A DNA stretch of 46,414 nucleotides from STC-113 sp964553745 (GTDB lineage: Bacteria; Patescibacteriota; Gracilibacteria; BD1-5; UBA2023). A program made the translations under genes and the position numbers. Location of the stretch: NCBI GenBank assembly GCA_964553745.1, contig CAZKLD010000015.1:1-46414 (forward strand), written 5' to 3'. Under the pieces are notes generated by a model. The model did not search any database, was not told the origin of the DNA, and was given only the letters and a program-made list of their open reading frames with translations. Positions 9,856-18,153 of the stretch are shown one piece after another. Every line of letters begins with the position of its first letter. The first letter of the stretch is position 1.

Positions 9856-9974
9856 AATTTTATTTAAGTTATATATCTAATTTTAGCTTTATATTAAACT
9901 TTTCAAGTTTTTATTTAAAATTACTTTATATGTATCGATGTATTGGGCAATGGGTGGGAAATCAAGATTTCGGA

Positions 9975-10028
9975 CAAAAATATAAACCCAAGGATATCCC
10001 TGGGTTTATACTCTATGTTCAACGCACG
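9975..10028 (-). ncRNA. Small-RNA-like unit, copy 1 (family A)
   Basis: On the minus strand: -10 box TATAAT (10037-10032), three bases, then the invariant 17-mer GTGCGTTGAACATAGAG, a 10-bp hairpin (TATAAACCCA / TGGGTTTATA) and a run of T. That is the layout of an autonomous RNA of about 50 nt with an intrinsic terminator. Upstream of the -10 a TTTAAAG and a TAAA ten bases before the -10 are shared with the other copies. No standard -35 is seen. Function unknown. Confidence 0.65.
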
Positions 10029-10109
10029 AAGATTATATATCAATATCTTTAGCTTAACTTTAAATAATATCCGATAAATGTAAATATCACTTTTTTCCTT
10101 ATTTTGAAG

Positions 10110-10160
10110 CAAAATATAAGCCCGAGATACCCCGGGCTTATACTCTATGTTCAACGCACG
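10110..10160 (-). ncRNA. Small-RNA-like unit, copy 2 (family A)
   Basis: Same layout as copy 1: -10 box TATACT (10169-10164) at the same spacing, the same 17-mer, and a hairpin TATAAGCCCG / CGGGCTTATA. Two A-T pairs of copy 1 are G-C here on both arms, so the pairing is conserved while the sequence changes. T-rich sequence follows the stem. The upstream element TTTTAAAGAAGGATTAAA closely matches copy 4. Confidence 0.65.
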
Positions 10161-10240
10161 AAGAGTATATATCACTATCTTTAATCCTTCTTTAAAATAT
10201 CCTTCAAAATATAATTTGAATTGAGAATCTGCAGTTAAGG

Positions 10241-10294
10241 CAAAAATATAAACCCAAGGATACCCTTGGGTTTATACTCTATGTTCAACGCACA
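10241..10294 (-). ncRNA. Small-RNA-like unit, copy 3 (family A)
   Basis: Same layout: -10 box TAAAAT (10303-10298), same three-base gap, same 17-mer from GTGCGTT, and a hairpin whose stem is longer (AAACCCAAGG / CCTTGGGTTT) before the T-run. ATTAAA again lies ten bases before the -10. Its promoter region begins within 40 bases of the thrS stop codon. Confidence 0.62.
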
Positions 10295-10340
10295 GGCATT
10301 TTACTCTGCAGCCTTTAATTGAACTTAAGTTTAGGACCGA

Positions 10341-12155
10341 TTATCTCTTATTTTTGATTTCAACTGTGATTGTTTCTGAGAAAGCCTCAAGTGTCGATTC
10401 GCTCTGTTCTTTTGTCTTATAATTCCTTATCGATACAGATTTCTCGTTTTGCTCTTTTTCTCAGACAATCAGAATATACGGTATTTTTTCCATTTCAGCG
10501 TTCCTCACTTTTTTGTTCAGGCTATCTGTCGAGTCATCTACTTTCACCCTAATTCATGATTCTCTTAGTTTCTCATATACCTCATCAGCATATGGATTGA
10601 ATACGTCCGAAACAGGAACTATCTTGACCTGAACCGGAGCCAGCCAGGCAGGGAATGCTCAGGCATAATGCTCTATGAGTAGTCAGATGAACCTTTCAAA
10701 TGATCAGAACAATGCTCTATGAAGCATAAAAGGACGCTCTTCCTCTCATGAGGAATTGGTAAATTTCATGTCAAACCTTTCAGGAAGATTGAAATCAAAT
10801 TGTAGAGTCGAGCATTGCCATTCCCGCCCGAGCACGTCTTTTAGCTTGAAGTCAAGCTTCGGTCCATAAAATGCAGCTTCTCATTCTTCTCTTGTATAAT
10901 CCAGATTCATCTCTTGCGCAACTTTCTCAAGTACAGTCTGGGTCAGATCCCATCATTCATCATTTCCAGCGTATTTCTTCTTATTGTTAGGGTCTCTAAG
11001 GGATAGATACACTTTAACGGTATTCTTATCGAATCAGAAGCTGTCATACATGTAAAGAATGAAATTGATAACCTTTTTCAGCTCATCCTCGACCTGATCT
11101 CTCCTGCACATTATATGCGCATCGTCTTGCGTGAATCATCTCACCCTTGTGAGTCAGTTCAATTGTCATTTCTTCTCGAATCTGTAAACAGTTCAAGTTT
11201 CGCACCATCTCAAAGGGAATTCCCTATAACTCTTCGGCTCATCGCTATAAAGCTCTACATGGAACGGGCAGTTCATCGGCTTCAGTAGGAACGTCTCGCT
11301 TTCCTTTGCCTTAACTCAAGCAACGGCATCTTCGAGTGATTGTCCGACTTCCATAGGCGGATACATGCTGTCTGCATAGAATCAGAAATGGCCGGAAGTT
11401 TCCCAGAGCGTCTTATTTCAGATATGAGGAGTCCGTACGAAATCGTAGCCATTCTTCTCATGTTCCTCTTTCCAAAAATCTTCTACCTGTTTCCATAGCA
11501 TTGCGCCGTTTGGCAGCCAAAGTGGCAAACCTAGCCCTACCTTATCTGAGAAGGAAAACAGTTTAAGTTTCTTTCAAAGCAGCCTATGATCCCTTTTTTT
11601 AGCCTCTTCCATAAGCTTAAGATATTCATCCAGCTTTTCTCTTGTTTCAAATGAGAATCCATATATGCGAGTAAGCATCTTCCTATCAGAATCTCCTTTC
11701 CAATATGCTCAAGCTATTTTGTCCAGCTTGAATGCATTCTCGTTTATATCAAGAGATTTCTCCACGTGAGGTCCGCGGCACATATCCTCGAATGTCTCTT
11801 GTCATTGCTGAGTGATATTCTTATAGAATCCGATTTCAGTTTCTCATGCATTTTTCAGATCCTCAGCCATTTCGACCTTATAAATCTCTCATAGTGCCTT
11901 AAGCTTCTGTATAGCCTCATCGACTGGCAATTTATATCATTCGAATTTCTGGTTCTGTTTTATGATATTCTTCATCTTCTTCTCTATTTCCTTCAGATTC
12001 TCCTCTTTGAATTCAGCTTCTCCGAAATCGAAGTCATAATAGAATCAATTATCGATATCGGGACCGATAGCGAGCTTAGCTTCGGGATAGAGGGATTTCA
12101 CGGATTGTGCCAGGATATGCGATAGGCTATGGCGTATTGTGGAGATTTGATTCAT
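10341..12155 (-). CDS. thrS: Threonine--tRNA ligase lacking the TGS domain
   Basis: A 604-residue ThrRS. It begins directly at the editing (N2) domain, with HSLSH (the HxxxH zinc-like editing motif) at residues 9-13, so the N-terminal TGS domain of about 60 residues is absent. The catalytic core shows NGAMLWKQVEDFW, RTPHIGNKTLWETSGH, KPMNCPFHVELY (zinc Cys) and FTQDDAHIMC, then RPFMLHRALFGSFERFIGLLIEHY and the anticodon-binding domain. TGA encodes many glycines. Catalyses ATP-dependent threonylation of tRNA-Thr. Confidence 0.96.
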
Positions 12156-12190
12156 TGTAAAATGGATTAATGATTAATATTTAATTGTTG

Positions 12191-12210
12191 AGACGTAGCG
12201 CGCTACGTCT
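12191..12210. repeat. 20-bp perfect palindrome, copy 1
   Basis: AGACGTAGCGCGCTACGTCT reads the same on both strands. It is flanked by GTTG and GTA. A second identical copy lies 26 bases on. It resembles REP-type palindromes seen in many bacteria. Confidence 0.8.
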
Positions 12211-12236
12211 GTATGGGGCGTTGTCATAATTTGTTG

Positions 12237-12256
12237 AGACGTAGCGCGCTACGTCT
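12237..12256. repeat. 20-bp perfect palindrome, copy 2
   Basis: Identical to the copy at 12191-12210, with the same short flanks (TTGTTG before, GTA after). Both sit in the 109-base gap between the receiver gene and thrS, so they would be in the transcript or promoter region of thrS. Confidence 0.8.
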
Positions 12257-12264
12257 GTACGGTG

Positions 12265-12639
12265 TTATTTTATTTTTTCATCCTTATCTAGGATATCCAA
12301 TACTTTCTGAACAAGTTCATGCTTCATGAGAAGTATTCCATCGAATCAGATTTTCCTGAAACGATTCCTGATTTCGTCAGATAGGGATATCGAATACAAG
12401 ACATTCCTGTACTCTGTTCTAATGTGTTTGGCCAATTCTACAGCATTCTTAAATCTGCTTCATTGGACCGGGACATTGCCGTCTAGTGCGATAAGATCAA
12501 TAGATTCCTTATGCTCTTCATATAAATCTTCGGCTTCTTTCAGATTATGCGCCTGAAGAAGTTCCACATCTTCACCTAGTATCTTCTTGAAAATTTCCTG
12601 GGTTTCGGCATTATCCTCTAATATCAAAACTTTTTTCAT
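12265..12639 (-). CDS. Single-domain response-regulator receiver
   Basis: A 124-residue stand-alone receiver domain. It begins MKKVLILEDN (acidic pocket), has the likely phosphoacceptor Asp in IALDGN after beta-3, and ends with KHELVQKVLDIL in the alpha-5 region. No output domain is present. The usual Lys near position 105 falls in LLMKHE. It lies upstream of thrS with two palindromes between them. The partner kinase is not in view; the kinase at 8004-9206 is separated from it by thrS. Confidence 0.8.
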
Positions 12640-12657
12640 TGTAGCTATAATTAAAAA

Positions 12658-12677
12658 CTCCTGCGTAATCGCAGGAG
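12658..12677 (-). terminator. Hairpin terminator
   Basis: CTCCTGCG and CGCAGGAG pair around TAAT; on the minus strand it is followed by a run of T. It would end transcription of the unknown gene at 12827-13456 just before the receiver gene. Confidence 0.8.
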
Positions 12678-12826
12678 AGCTTAAATTTTTTTACCTGAAA
12701 TAAGACCCTACGATATAGAAGTTAAAGTTGTAGATTTCGTCACAAGTGATGCGACCATAGCAAGGGTTGTTAGTTTATCGATGCTTTAATTTTATTAAAA
12801 AGGATTTGAAAGTCAAAACAATTTCT

Positions 12827-13456
12827 TTATCTCTTCGGATTGGATTTTGCATAATGCTTCTCGGCCTCCTCTATTATTCACGTGAGGAACAGAAGGTTCT
12901 TATGGGAATTAGCTCTGATGGTCTCATTGTCATGGAAAACCAGGAAGCTATCAAGATAATAGAGATTGTTGCTGTCTGAGATAACTAGGTTCTCTTCTCA
13001 ATGCAGGTCCAGGATGAATCACATGGATTCCAGCTTGCGGAATTTCTGCACGAAGAATTTGAATTGCCTCAGCAGATTTATATTGTTCTTAATGAGCTCA
13101 AGAACATACTTTCTATTATCCTTAGCGAATATGTCGCACTTTATGTGTATGGGAGAGCAGAAAACATAAATATCCTCCTTATGCTGGATGAATGCCTGAT
13201 TCGGGATGATGTTTTTCAGTTCACCCTTGAGTATCTTGAATTCCTCTTCGAATTTATCGACAGGAAAGCACCTGATGAATCATTTCTTTACGAAAAACTT
13301 TAGATTCTCTTGCTCTCAGTTTCATTTTTCTCTAAGATAATTCAGAAAAAATCATTCGCAATTCGTTCATCTTTGCTTTTCAGCTCTTTTTGCCTGAGGA
13401 TATGCCTCTTCAATTACTGTTATAAGTTCTCATTTCGATGGAATCGGAGGCGTCAT
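12827..13456 (-). CDS. Hypothetical protein, 209 aa
   Basis: Not recognised. With TGA as Gly the frame is open from ATG at 13456 to TAA at 12827; there are seven in-frame TGA. The protein starts MTPPIPSKGELITVIEEAYPQ, is basic, and has in its last third LDLHGEENLVISDSNNLYYLDSF, which loosely recalls the catalytic-loop pattern HGxxN...D of protein-kinase-like phosphotransferases. No N-lobe is evident, so that resemblance may be chance. It is a single-gene unit ending at the terminator 12658-12677; the 136 bases between hold nothing I can identify. Confidence 0.7.
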
Positions 13457-13557
13457 TATAGAAAGATGATTTAATAATGCTTAAATTATAGCCTATATTC
13501 CTTTTATTGTCAAAAATGGCGGATTTGAGCGGGATATGTATGCTTTAAATCTTAATA

Positions 13558-13577
13558 ATTGGCTTATATAAGCCAAT
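13558..13577. promoter_or_regulatory. Palindrome upstream of the ThyX-like gene
   Basis: ATTGGCTTATATAAGCCAAT is a perfect 20-bp palindrome 28 bases upstream of the putative -35 of the following gene. Its position and symmetry suit an operator for a dimeric regulator; no regulator is assigned. Confidence 0.5.
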
Positions 13578-13605
13578 ATGCTTATGTATTTTTTGAAAGA
13601 ATCTT

Positions 13606-13633
13606 TTGCTAGATGATGCCTTTTCCATATAAT
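13606..13633 (+). promoter_or_regulatory. Putative promoter of the ThyX-like gene
   Basis: TTGCTA, a 16-base spacer and TATAAT. The expected transcript start near 13640 leaves a leader of about 20 bases with AAAGAGA before the ATG at 13661, which argues for that start over the ATG at 13613 lying upstream of the -10 box. Confidence 0.55.
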
Positions 13634-13660
13634 GTACAGGTTATTTTTAAAAAGAGAATT

Positions 13661-15352
13661 ATGCAGACAGGGACGCTATCGGGACTCATAAACCAAAGAG
13701 AATACACACCCGCTGAAAAGATTGTTCTAGAATATTTCTTTACAAACACAGATAAGAACGTTTATTGCGCCAGGGATACTTTGCCAAGCCAAGTATGGGC
13801 TTTTTTGATGTGACAGTACTCCAGAAGCCATTTGTCTTTGAGAGATAGGTTCCTGAAGATTTTTGAGGATCAGAAGAAGGTTTTCGAGCAGGGCAATATG
13901 CCTATCGATGAGTACATTAGCCTAGAAGAATTATCCGAGACGATATCAGCGAAAAACGATGTGAAGCTGCAATATTTCTATGAGCGTGCTGCCGCATTCC
14001 TCAAGAAATGGTGAGTGGAATATTGACACAATTCCCTCAAGGACTCTGATTATGTAAGGTTTGCGGTGGAATGAGTCAGCGAAGTCCTGACCAAAGTCAT
14101 AGAGTCTCCTTTTCCAGCGCTCTGAGCTTTCCAAGAGACTTCCACCAGATACATGCTCTTCAGTAAGGAGTCAATATTGTTTCCGCCAGAGCTCGAATCC
14201 TCAAAATATAAATCTGAAATAAAATCCTGAATCTACAAATTATTCGATGCTTATGAAAAGGGGCTTTTGATAGTCAAACAGGCTTTATTGGACAATAATA
14301 TTTTCTCCAGGGAAGAATTCAGCACAGACGGAGCATTCAATTCTACCCTTAATACAAAAGTGTTTGATATCTGCAGGTACTTGCTTCCTTCTTGAACTGC
14401 CACCAAAATATGATGCAGCTTCCAGACTCGCACGCTAGAATCCCATCTTTCATGGATGCTGTCGCATCCCCTGGAAGAAGCCAGGATTGTCGCAAGATCA
14501 ATCCATGAGGAAGCTCTGAAGATTTCACCGGGGCTTCTTAGCCATGTTGATAAAAATGAATATGAAATAGAGAGGACTGCCGATCTCGAAAGATTTGCCG
14601 ATGACTTTTATGGAGAGCCGGATTTCGGTCCGATAAGGAAATGAATCGAAGATGACGAGAGAGTTATTCTCATAAGCGCAATAGACACTGATAACAGCAT
14701 ACTGGCCTCTATCCTTTTCGAATCATCCAGGAAAACCTGAAGAAGCTATTCTGATTGCCTTCTCTCGGTTGAAAAGATGGATACGGAAACCAAGGAATCA
14801 TTGATGAGGACTGCTCTATCGAAAAGGGGCAAATTCGATAGGATGCCGAGATCGCTTCAGCATGCTTCCATATTGGCAGAATTCATTGTAGACTTCTGAG
14901 CATACAGAGACATCCAGAGGCACAGGGCGACAAAGCAGCTATGGCAATGAGCGAGCTCAATTCACGGCTACAGTTATCCGGAATACATCGATCTTCCATG
15001 AATGGAAGAATTTAAGAACATTTATGATGAGGTTATGACTGAGATTTCGGAGCTATGAAGGAAGATCATAAAAGACGATATCCATCTTGCAGAATATGTC
15101 GCAGCGCTCGGGCATTTCATAAGGACGACCTATGAGATGGACCCTGGACAGTTGGCATACGTGATCGAGCTTCGCACGACCCCTCATGCACATCATAGCT
15201 ACAGGAATCTTAAGCTGAGGCTATATGAGCTTATCAAAGAAAAAGCCCCTATATTCTCGCAATATATAAGAGCCTGAGTAAAATGAGAAACCTTATCCAG
15301 AAAAGATGAGGCGGAGAGGACAGAGGCAAAGAAGCAGAAGCTGTGAATTTAA
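13661..15352 (+). CDS. Double-domain ThyX-like (flavin-dependent thymidylate synthase family) protein
   Basis: A 563-residue protein with two ThyX-like halves. The first has VWAFLMGQYSRSHLSLRDRF and GAFQETSTRYMLFS; the second has FGAYRDIQRHRATKQLWQGAS followed by HGYSYPEYID and ELRTTPHAHHSYR. RHRATK resembles the ThyX motif RHRxxS, but the Ser is replaced, and the C-terminal histidine/arginine cluster fits the flavin and dUMP-binding end. The family makes dTMP from dUMP using FAD, NADPH and methylene-tetrahydrofolate; whether this divergent form does so is inferred. About fifteen glycines are TGA. An upstream in-frame ATG exists at 13613. Confidence 0.78.
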
Positions 15353-15364
15353 AACGCCTACATA

Positions 15365-15392
15365 AAAACCCCACGATTTCTCGTGGGGTTTT
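15365..15392. terminator. Hairpin between convergent genes
   Basis: Twelve-base arms AAAACCCCACGA / TCGTGGGGTTTT around TTTC, with T-rich sequence after it on the plus strand and A-rich before. It can serve both the ThyX-like gene and the VKOR gene. Confidence 0.9.
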
Positions 15393-15414
15393 ATTATTTT
15401 TTTTGAATCTGGAA

Positions 15415-15921
15415 TTAGGATTTTTTGAAGCTTAGCTTATCTTTTGCCCTTTCCAGGAATGTCTTCTTTTTCTTTTCAGCTCAGAAGTCTGAAAATATTC
15501 AGTAAACCGACATTATTAGAATTGAAGTTATGATTCCGGTGCATATCAGGCAGAGAGGGCAATAAGATCAAATGTAGAGATATTCCCTAAAGATGAAGAA
15601 TCAGTTGAATGCCAATCAGCCGGTTCACATGGCAGCAAGTATATGGAAAGGTTTCCTGATTATTCATTGCATTCAAAGGAAAGCGATAAGGAAAATTATA
15701 GGATATACAGCCATGGCGATAGCCGGGAAAGGCAATCCGAAAACTTTCGAATATGGGCTTGAAAGTACATTGGTGCATGAAAACGTATTATTCAGATCGC
15801 AAAAAGAAGTGACTTTTCAGTTAGCGGGAAGATTCTCAATCCTGTAATTCTGCATAGTCAGGTAAGTCGCATTTCAGAATGCTATAATCGATAAGATGCA
15901 AATAGCGAATAATTTTTTCAT
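15415..15921 (-). CDS. Vitamin K epoxide reductase (VKOR) family membrane protein
   Basis: A 168-residue integral membrane protein with four or five hydrophobic helices. It shows the VKOR cysteine pairs: CDLNNTFSCTNVLSSPYSKVFGLP in pieces (loop cysteines) and the CPLC redox motif in GSYCPLCLICTGIITS. VKOR homologues reoxidise DsbA-type proteins and pass electrons to quinone, doing the job of DsbB. It lies 37 bases downstream of a DsbA-like lipoprotein gene, forming a complete disulfide-forming pair. The charged C-terminal tail is cytoplasmic. Confidence 0.92.
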
Positions 15922-15958
15922 AGTTTATTTTTTTAGTTGTTATAAATCTGATAATTGC

Positions 15959-16591
15959 CTATTGTTGAGCGATAAGCTGATCAAGAATCTTGAAGAACCC
16001 TTCAACAGAGTCAAAATTAATCAGCTGTCAATTAGCATACACTGATGGAGTTCATTGCAATCACATTTTTTCTCCCAACTCCATATCCTGCTTGATCTTA
16101 TCGACATATCTTCATTCAAGCACGCATTGTTTGAATTTTATCATATCAGCTCAAGCTGAGGCGGCTATATTTTCTCTATCTTCCTTTGTGACTACAAGTC
16201 ATTTTTTCTCATCCTCAAATGCATACATTCTAGTCGCGAAATCCATGTATTTTCATTGCTCATGCGCACACATTGCAGCTAGTGCATCTTCAGGAGCGTT
16301 TCTGTGGGCTGATAGAGGAAAATTCTTGTAGGTGATTCAGATTTTATTGGTCAAGACATAATCCTTAAACAGCTTCTGTCAGATTTCTTTTTCAAAAAAT
16401 ATGCATGCTGGGCATTGGAAATCTCCGAATTCTATAAGTTGGACTTTTGCGGCAGGATTTCCAAATGAAGGGCTATCTATGTTCTTCTGAATGAAGTTTT
16501 TTGATGTTCCTTCGTTAAAGATATCTCTTTGCTGAGAGCAAGAGAATAAAAAAAAGCTTAAAGAAAGCAATATTAGAATTTTTTTAATCAT
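15959..16591 (-). CDS. DsbA-like thioredoxin-fold lipoprotein
   Basis: A 210-residue exported thiol oxidoreductase. MIKKILILLSLSFFLFSCSQQ is a lipoprotein signal with lipobox FSC; this fixes the start at 16591 rather than the ATG at 16627. The active site is FGDFQCPACIFF (CPAC), followed by the DsbA helical insertion with ALAAMCAHEQGKYMDF and the cis-Pro segment GLQGTPSVYANG. It would form disulfides in secreted proteins and be reoxidised by the VKOR encoded next. A small-RNA-like unit (16688-16741) lies about 100 bases upstream on the same strand. Confidence 0.92.
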
Positions 16592-16687
16592 GGGTAATCT
16601 TAAGATTATATTTGAAATTATAGGCATTATGCAATAAAAGTAAAATCAAATTAAGTATTTTTTTGGTAACTTATACGAAAGTGGAGA

Positions 16688-16741
16688 CAAAAATATAAAC
16701 CCAAGGATGCCCCTGGGTTTATACTCTATGTTCAACGCACG
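16688..16741 (-). ncRNA. Small-RNA-like unit, copy 4 (family A)
   Basis: Same layout as the copies at 9975-10294: -10 box TATAAT (16750-16745), three bases, the 17-mer GTGCGTTGAACATAGAG, hairpin TATAAACCCA / TGGGTTTATA, then T-rich sequence. TTTTAAAGATGGATTAAA upstream matches copy 2. It stands alone here, between dsbA and the divergent sodB. The remaining 16592-16930 interval shows nothing else I can support. Confidence 0.65.
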
Positions 16742-16930
16742 AGCATTATACAGAGTCTTGTTTAATCCATCTTTAAAATATATCACAGAATAAGCCTTTT
16801 TTATAGGCATAAAGATATTTGATAAACTGGCCATAAAGCATATAATTATAAGGACAAGACGCATAATCTATGCTATTTACAGATCTATGTCAATGCTTAT
16901 TCAGCGTTTTAATTCTTAAATGTCCTGATT

Positions 16931-17512
16931 ATGATACATATTTTACCTGATTTGAAATTCTCAAACGATGCGCTTGATCCATATATTTCCAGTGAAACCA
17001 TGGAATATCACTATGGCAAGCATCATAAGGCTTATGTTGATAACCTCAACAAGCTCATCATAGGGACTGAATTCGAAGAGATGAGCCTGGAGTCCATAAT
17101 AAAATCCGCTAAATGATGAATATTCAATAATGCGGCACAAATCTGGAACCATACTTTTTATTTTGATGCCTTGAGCCCTGAAGCTAAGACTACCCCGGAA
17201 TGAAAGCTTCTGGATATGATAGACGAGAAATGGGGAAGTTTTGATCTGTTTAAGGAAGAATTCGTAAAAAGTGCAATGTCCAATTTCTGATCCGGGTGGA
17301 CATGGCTCTGCCTGAATCTCACACTTAATGAGCTTGAGATAACGAATACTTCGAATGCGAACACTCCGATTGCACTAGAATGATCAAAGCCTCTTCTTAC
17401 TTGCGATGTATGGGAACATGCTTACTATATCGACTATAGAAACAGAAGGGCTGAATATCTTGAGAAATTCTGGAATATTGCCGATTGGACCGCAGTTGAA
17501 AAAAGAATATAA
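16931..17512 (+). CDS. sodB: Superoxide dismutase, Fe-type
   Basis: A 193-residue Fe/Mn superoxide dismutase. Metal ligands are visible: His in YHYGKHHKAYVDNL, His in WNHTFYFDALSP, and Asp/His in DVWEHAYYIDYRNRR. AAQIWNHTFYF, with Gln in place of the MnSOD Gly-Gly pattern, and FGSGWTWL favour the iron form. Catalyses dismutation of superoxide to oxygen and peroxide in the cytoplasm. Four or more TGA codons fall at Gly. Monocistronic, followed by a strong terminator. Confidence 0.95.
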
Positions 17513-17523
17513 TCATTAAATGA

Positions 17524-17550
17524 AAAATCCTCTCAATCTGAGAGGATTTT
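17524..17550. terminator. Hairpin terminator after sodB
   Basis: Twelve-base arms AAAATCCTCTCA / TGAGAGGATTTT around ATC, followed by T residues. It is shared with the convergent minus-strand gene that ends at 17559. Confidence 0.9.
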
Positions 17551-17558
17551 TTTGCGGA

Positions 17559-18047
17559 TTAATTTTGCAGCGGAAGCTCTAGTTGGGCGCTTACCCTTTG
17601 TCTTGTCTCGCTTACTATCTTAATGGATTCTATTACTTCTACGCTGGTTCAGAATCAGAGCTTAATAAGCATTTCTTCAATTGAAGATCTCTCCCGTTCT
17701 ATTTCTGATATTCCCGACTTCAGGTCGCCTATGGCAACATCATTTCAGACGCTCCAGTTGTTATTATTTTTTTCTTCAAGATATCTCAGGCTCTCATTCT
17801 TATCTAAAATATTTTGCGCCAATGATGCGAATTTCAGAGCCAATGCCTTTGCACTGTCTCTTCTTGTTGTAAGTTCAAGCCGGATGGTCTCTCAGATCCT
17901 TTGAGTCCTTTCACCTCAGGTTGTATTCCATCTTTTTTCTGAAGAAGAAGCCTCAAGAGTGCGAAGCATCTCCAAAAGACTCTCAGTTGTCATCGAGGAA
18001 TAAATCGAATTTTTTTCTTGGATGTCTCAGTCATTCGTATTTTTCAT
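17559..18047 (-). CDS. Hypothetical helical protein, 162 aa
   Basis: Not recognised. It is a soluble, largely helical protein with no signal peptide. Residues 20-110 are rich in charged heptad-like runs (LLEMLRTLEASSSEKR, ELTTRRDSAKALALKFASLA) and the C-terminal 50 residues look like a coiled coil (SGISEIERERSSIEEMLIKL). TGA encodes Gly at six or more sites. It stands alone between two terminators. Confidence 0.72.
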
Positions 18048-18109
18048 ATTCTTTATTATACTTCATAATTAAGAAAAGTCAAAAAATATTAAAAGTCAAG
18101 CGGACATAA

Positions 18110-18139
18110 AAAATCTCCTGCAATATTGCAGGAGATTTT
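18110..18139. terminator. Perfect 30-bp palindromic terminator
   Basis: AAAATCTCCTGCAAT and its exact complement. On the minus strand it precedes a T-containing stretch; it lies 15 bases after the stop of the first Fn3-repeat gene. Confidence 0.85.
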
Positions 18140-18153
18140 GGATTATCCGAATG

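Noticed and set aside
9975..10303. Three direct repeats as a possible CRISPR array
   Set aside because: Spacing is over 130 bases, the units carry promoter- and terminator-like parts, and no cas genes are near.
12767..13303. Plus-strand frames of 70-100 codons
   Set aside because: They are antisense to the 209-aa minus-strand gene, which is open over the full length under table 25 and ends at a terminator.
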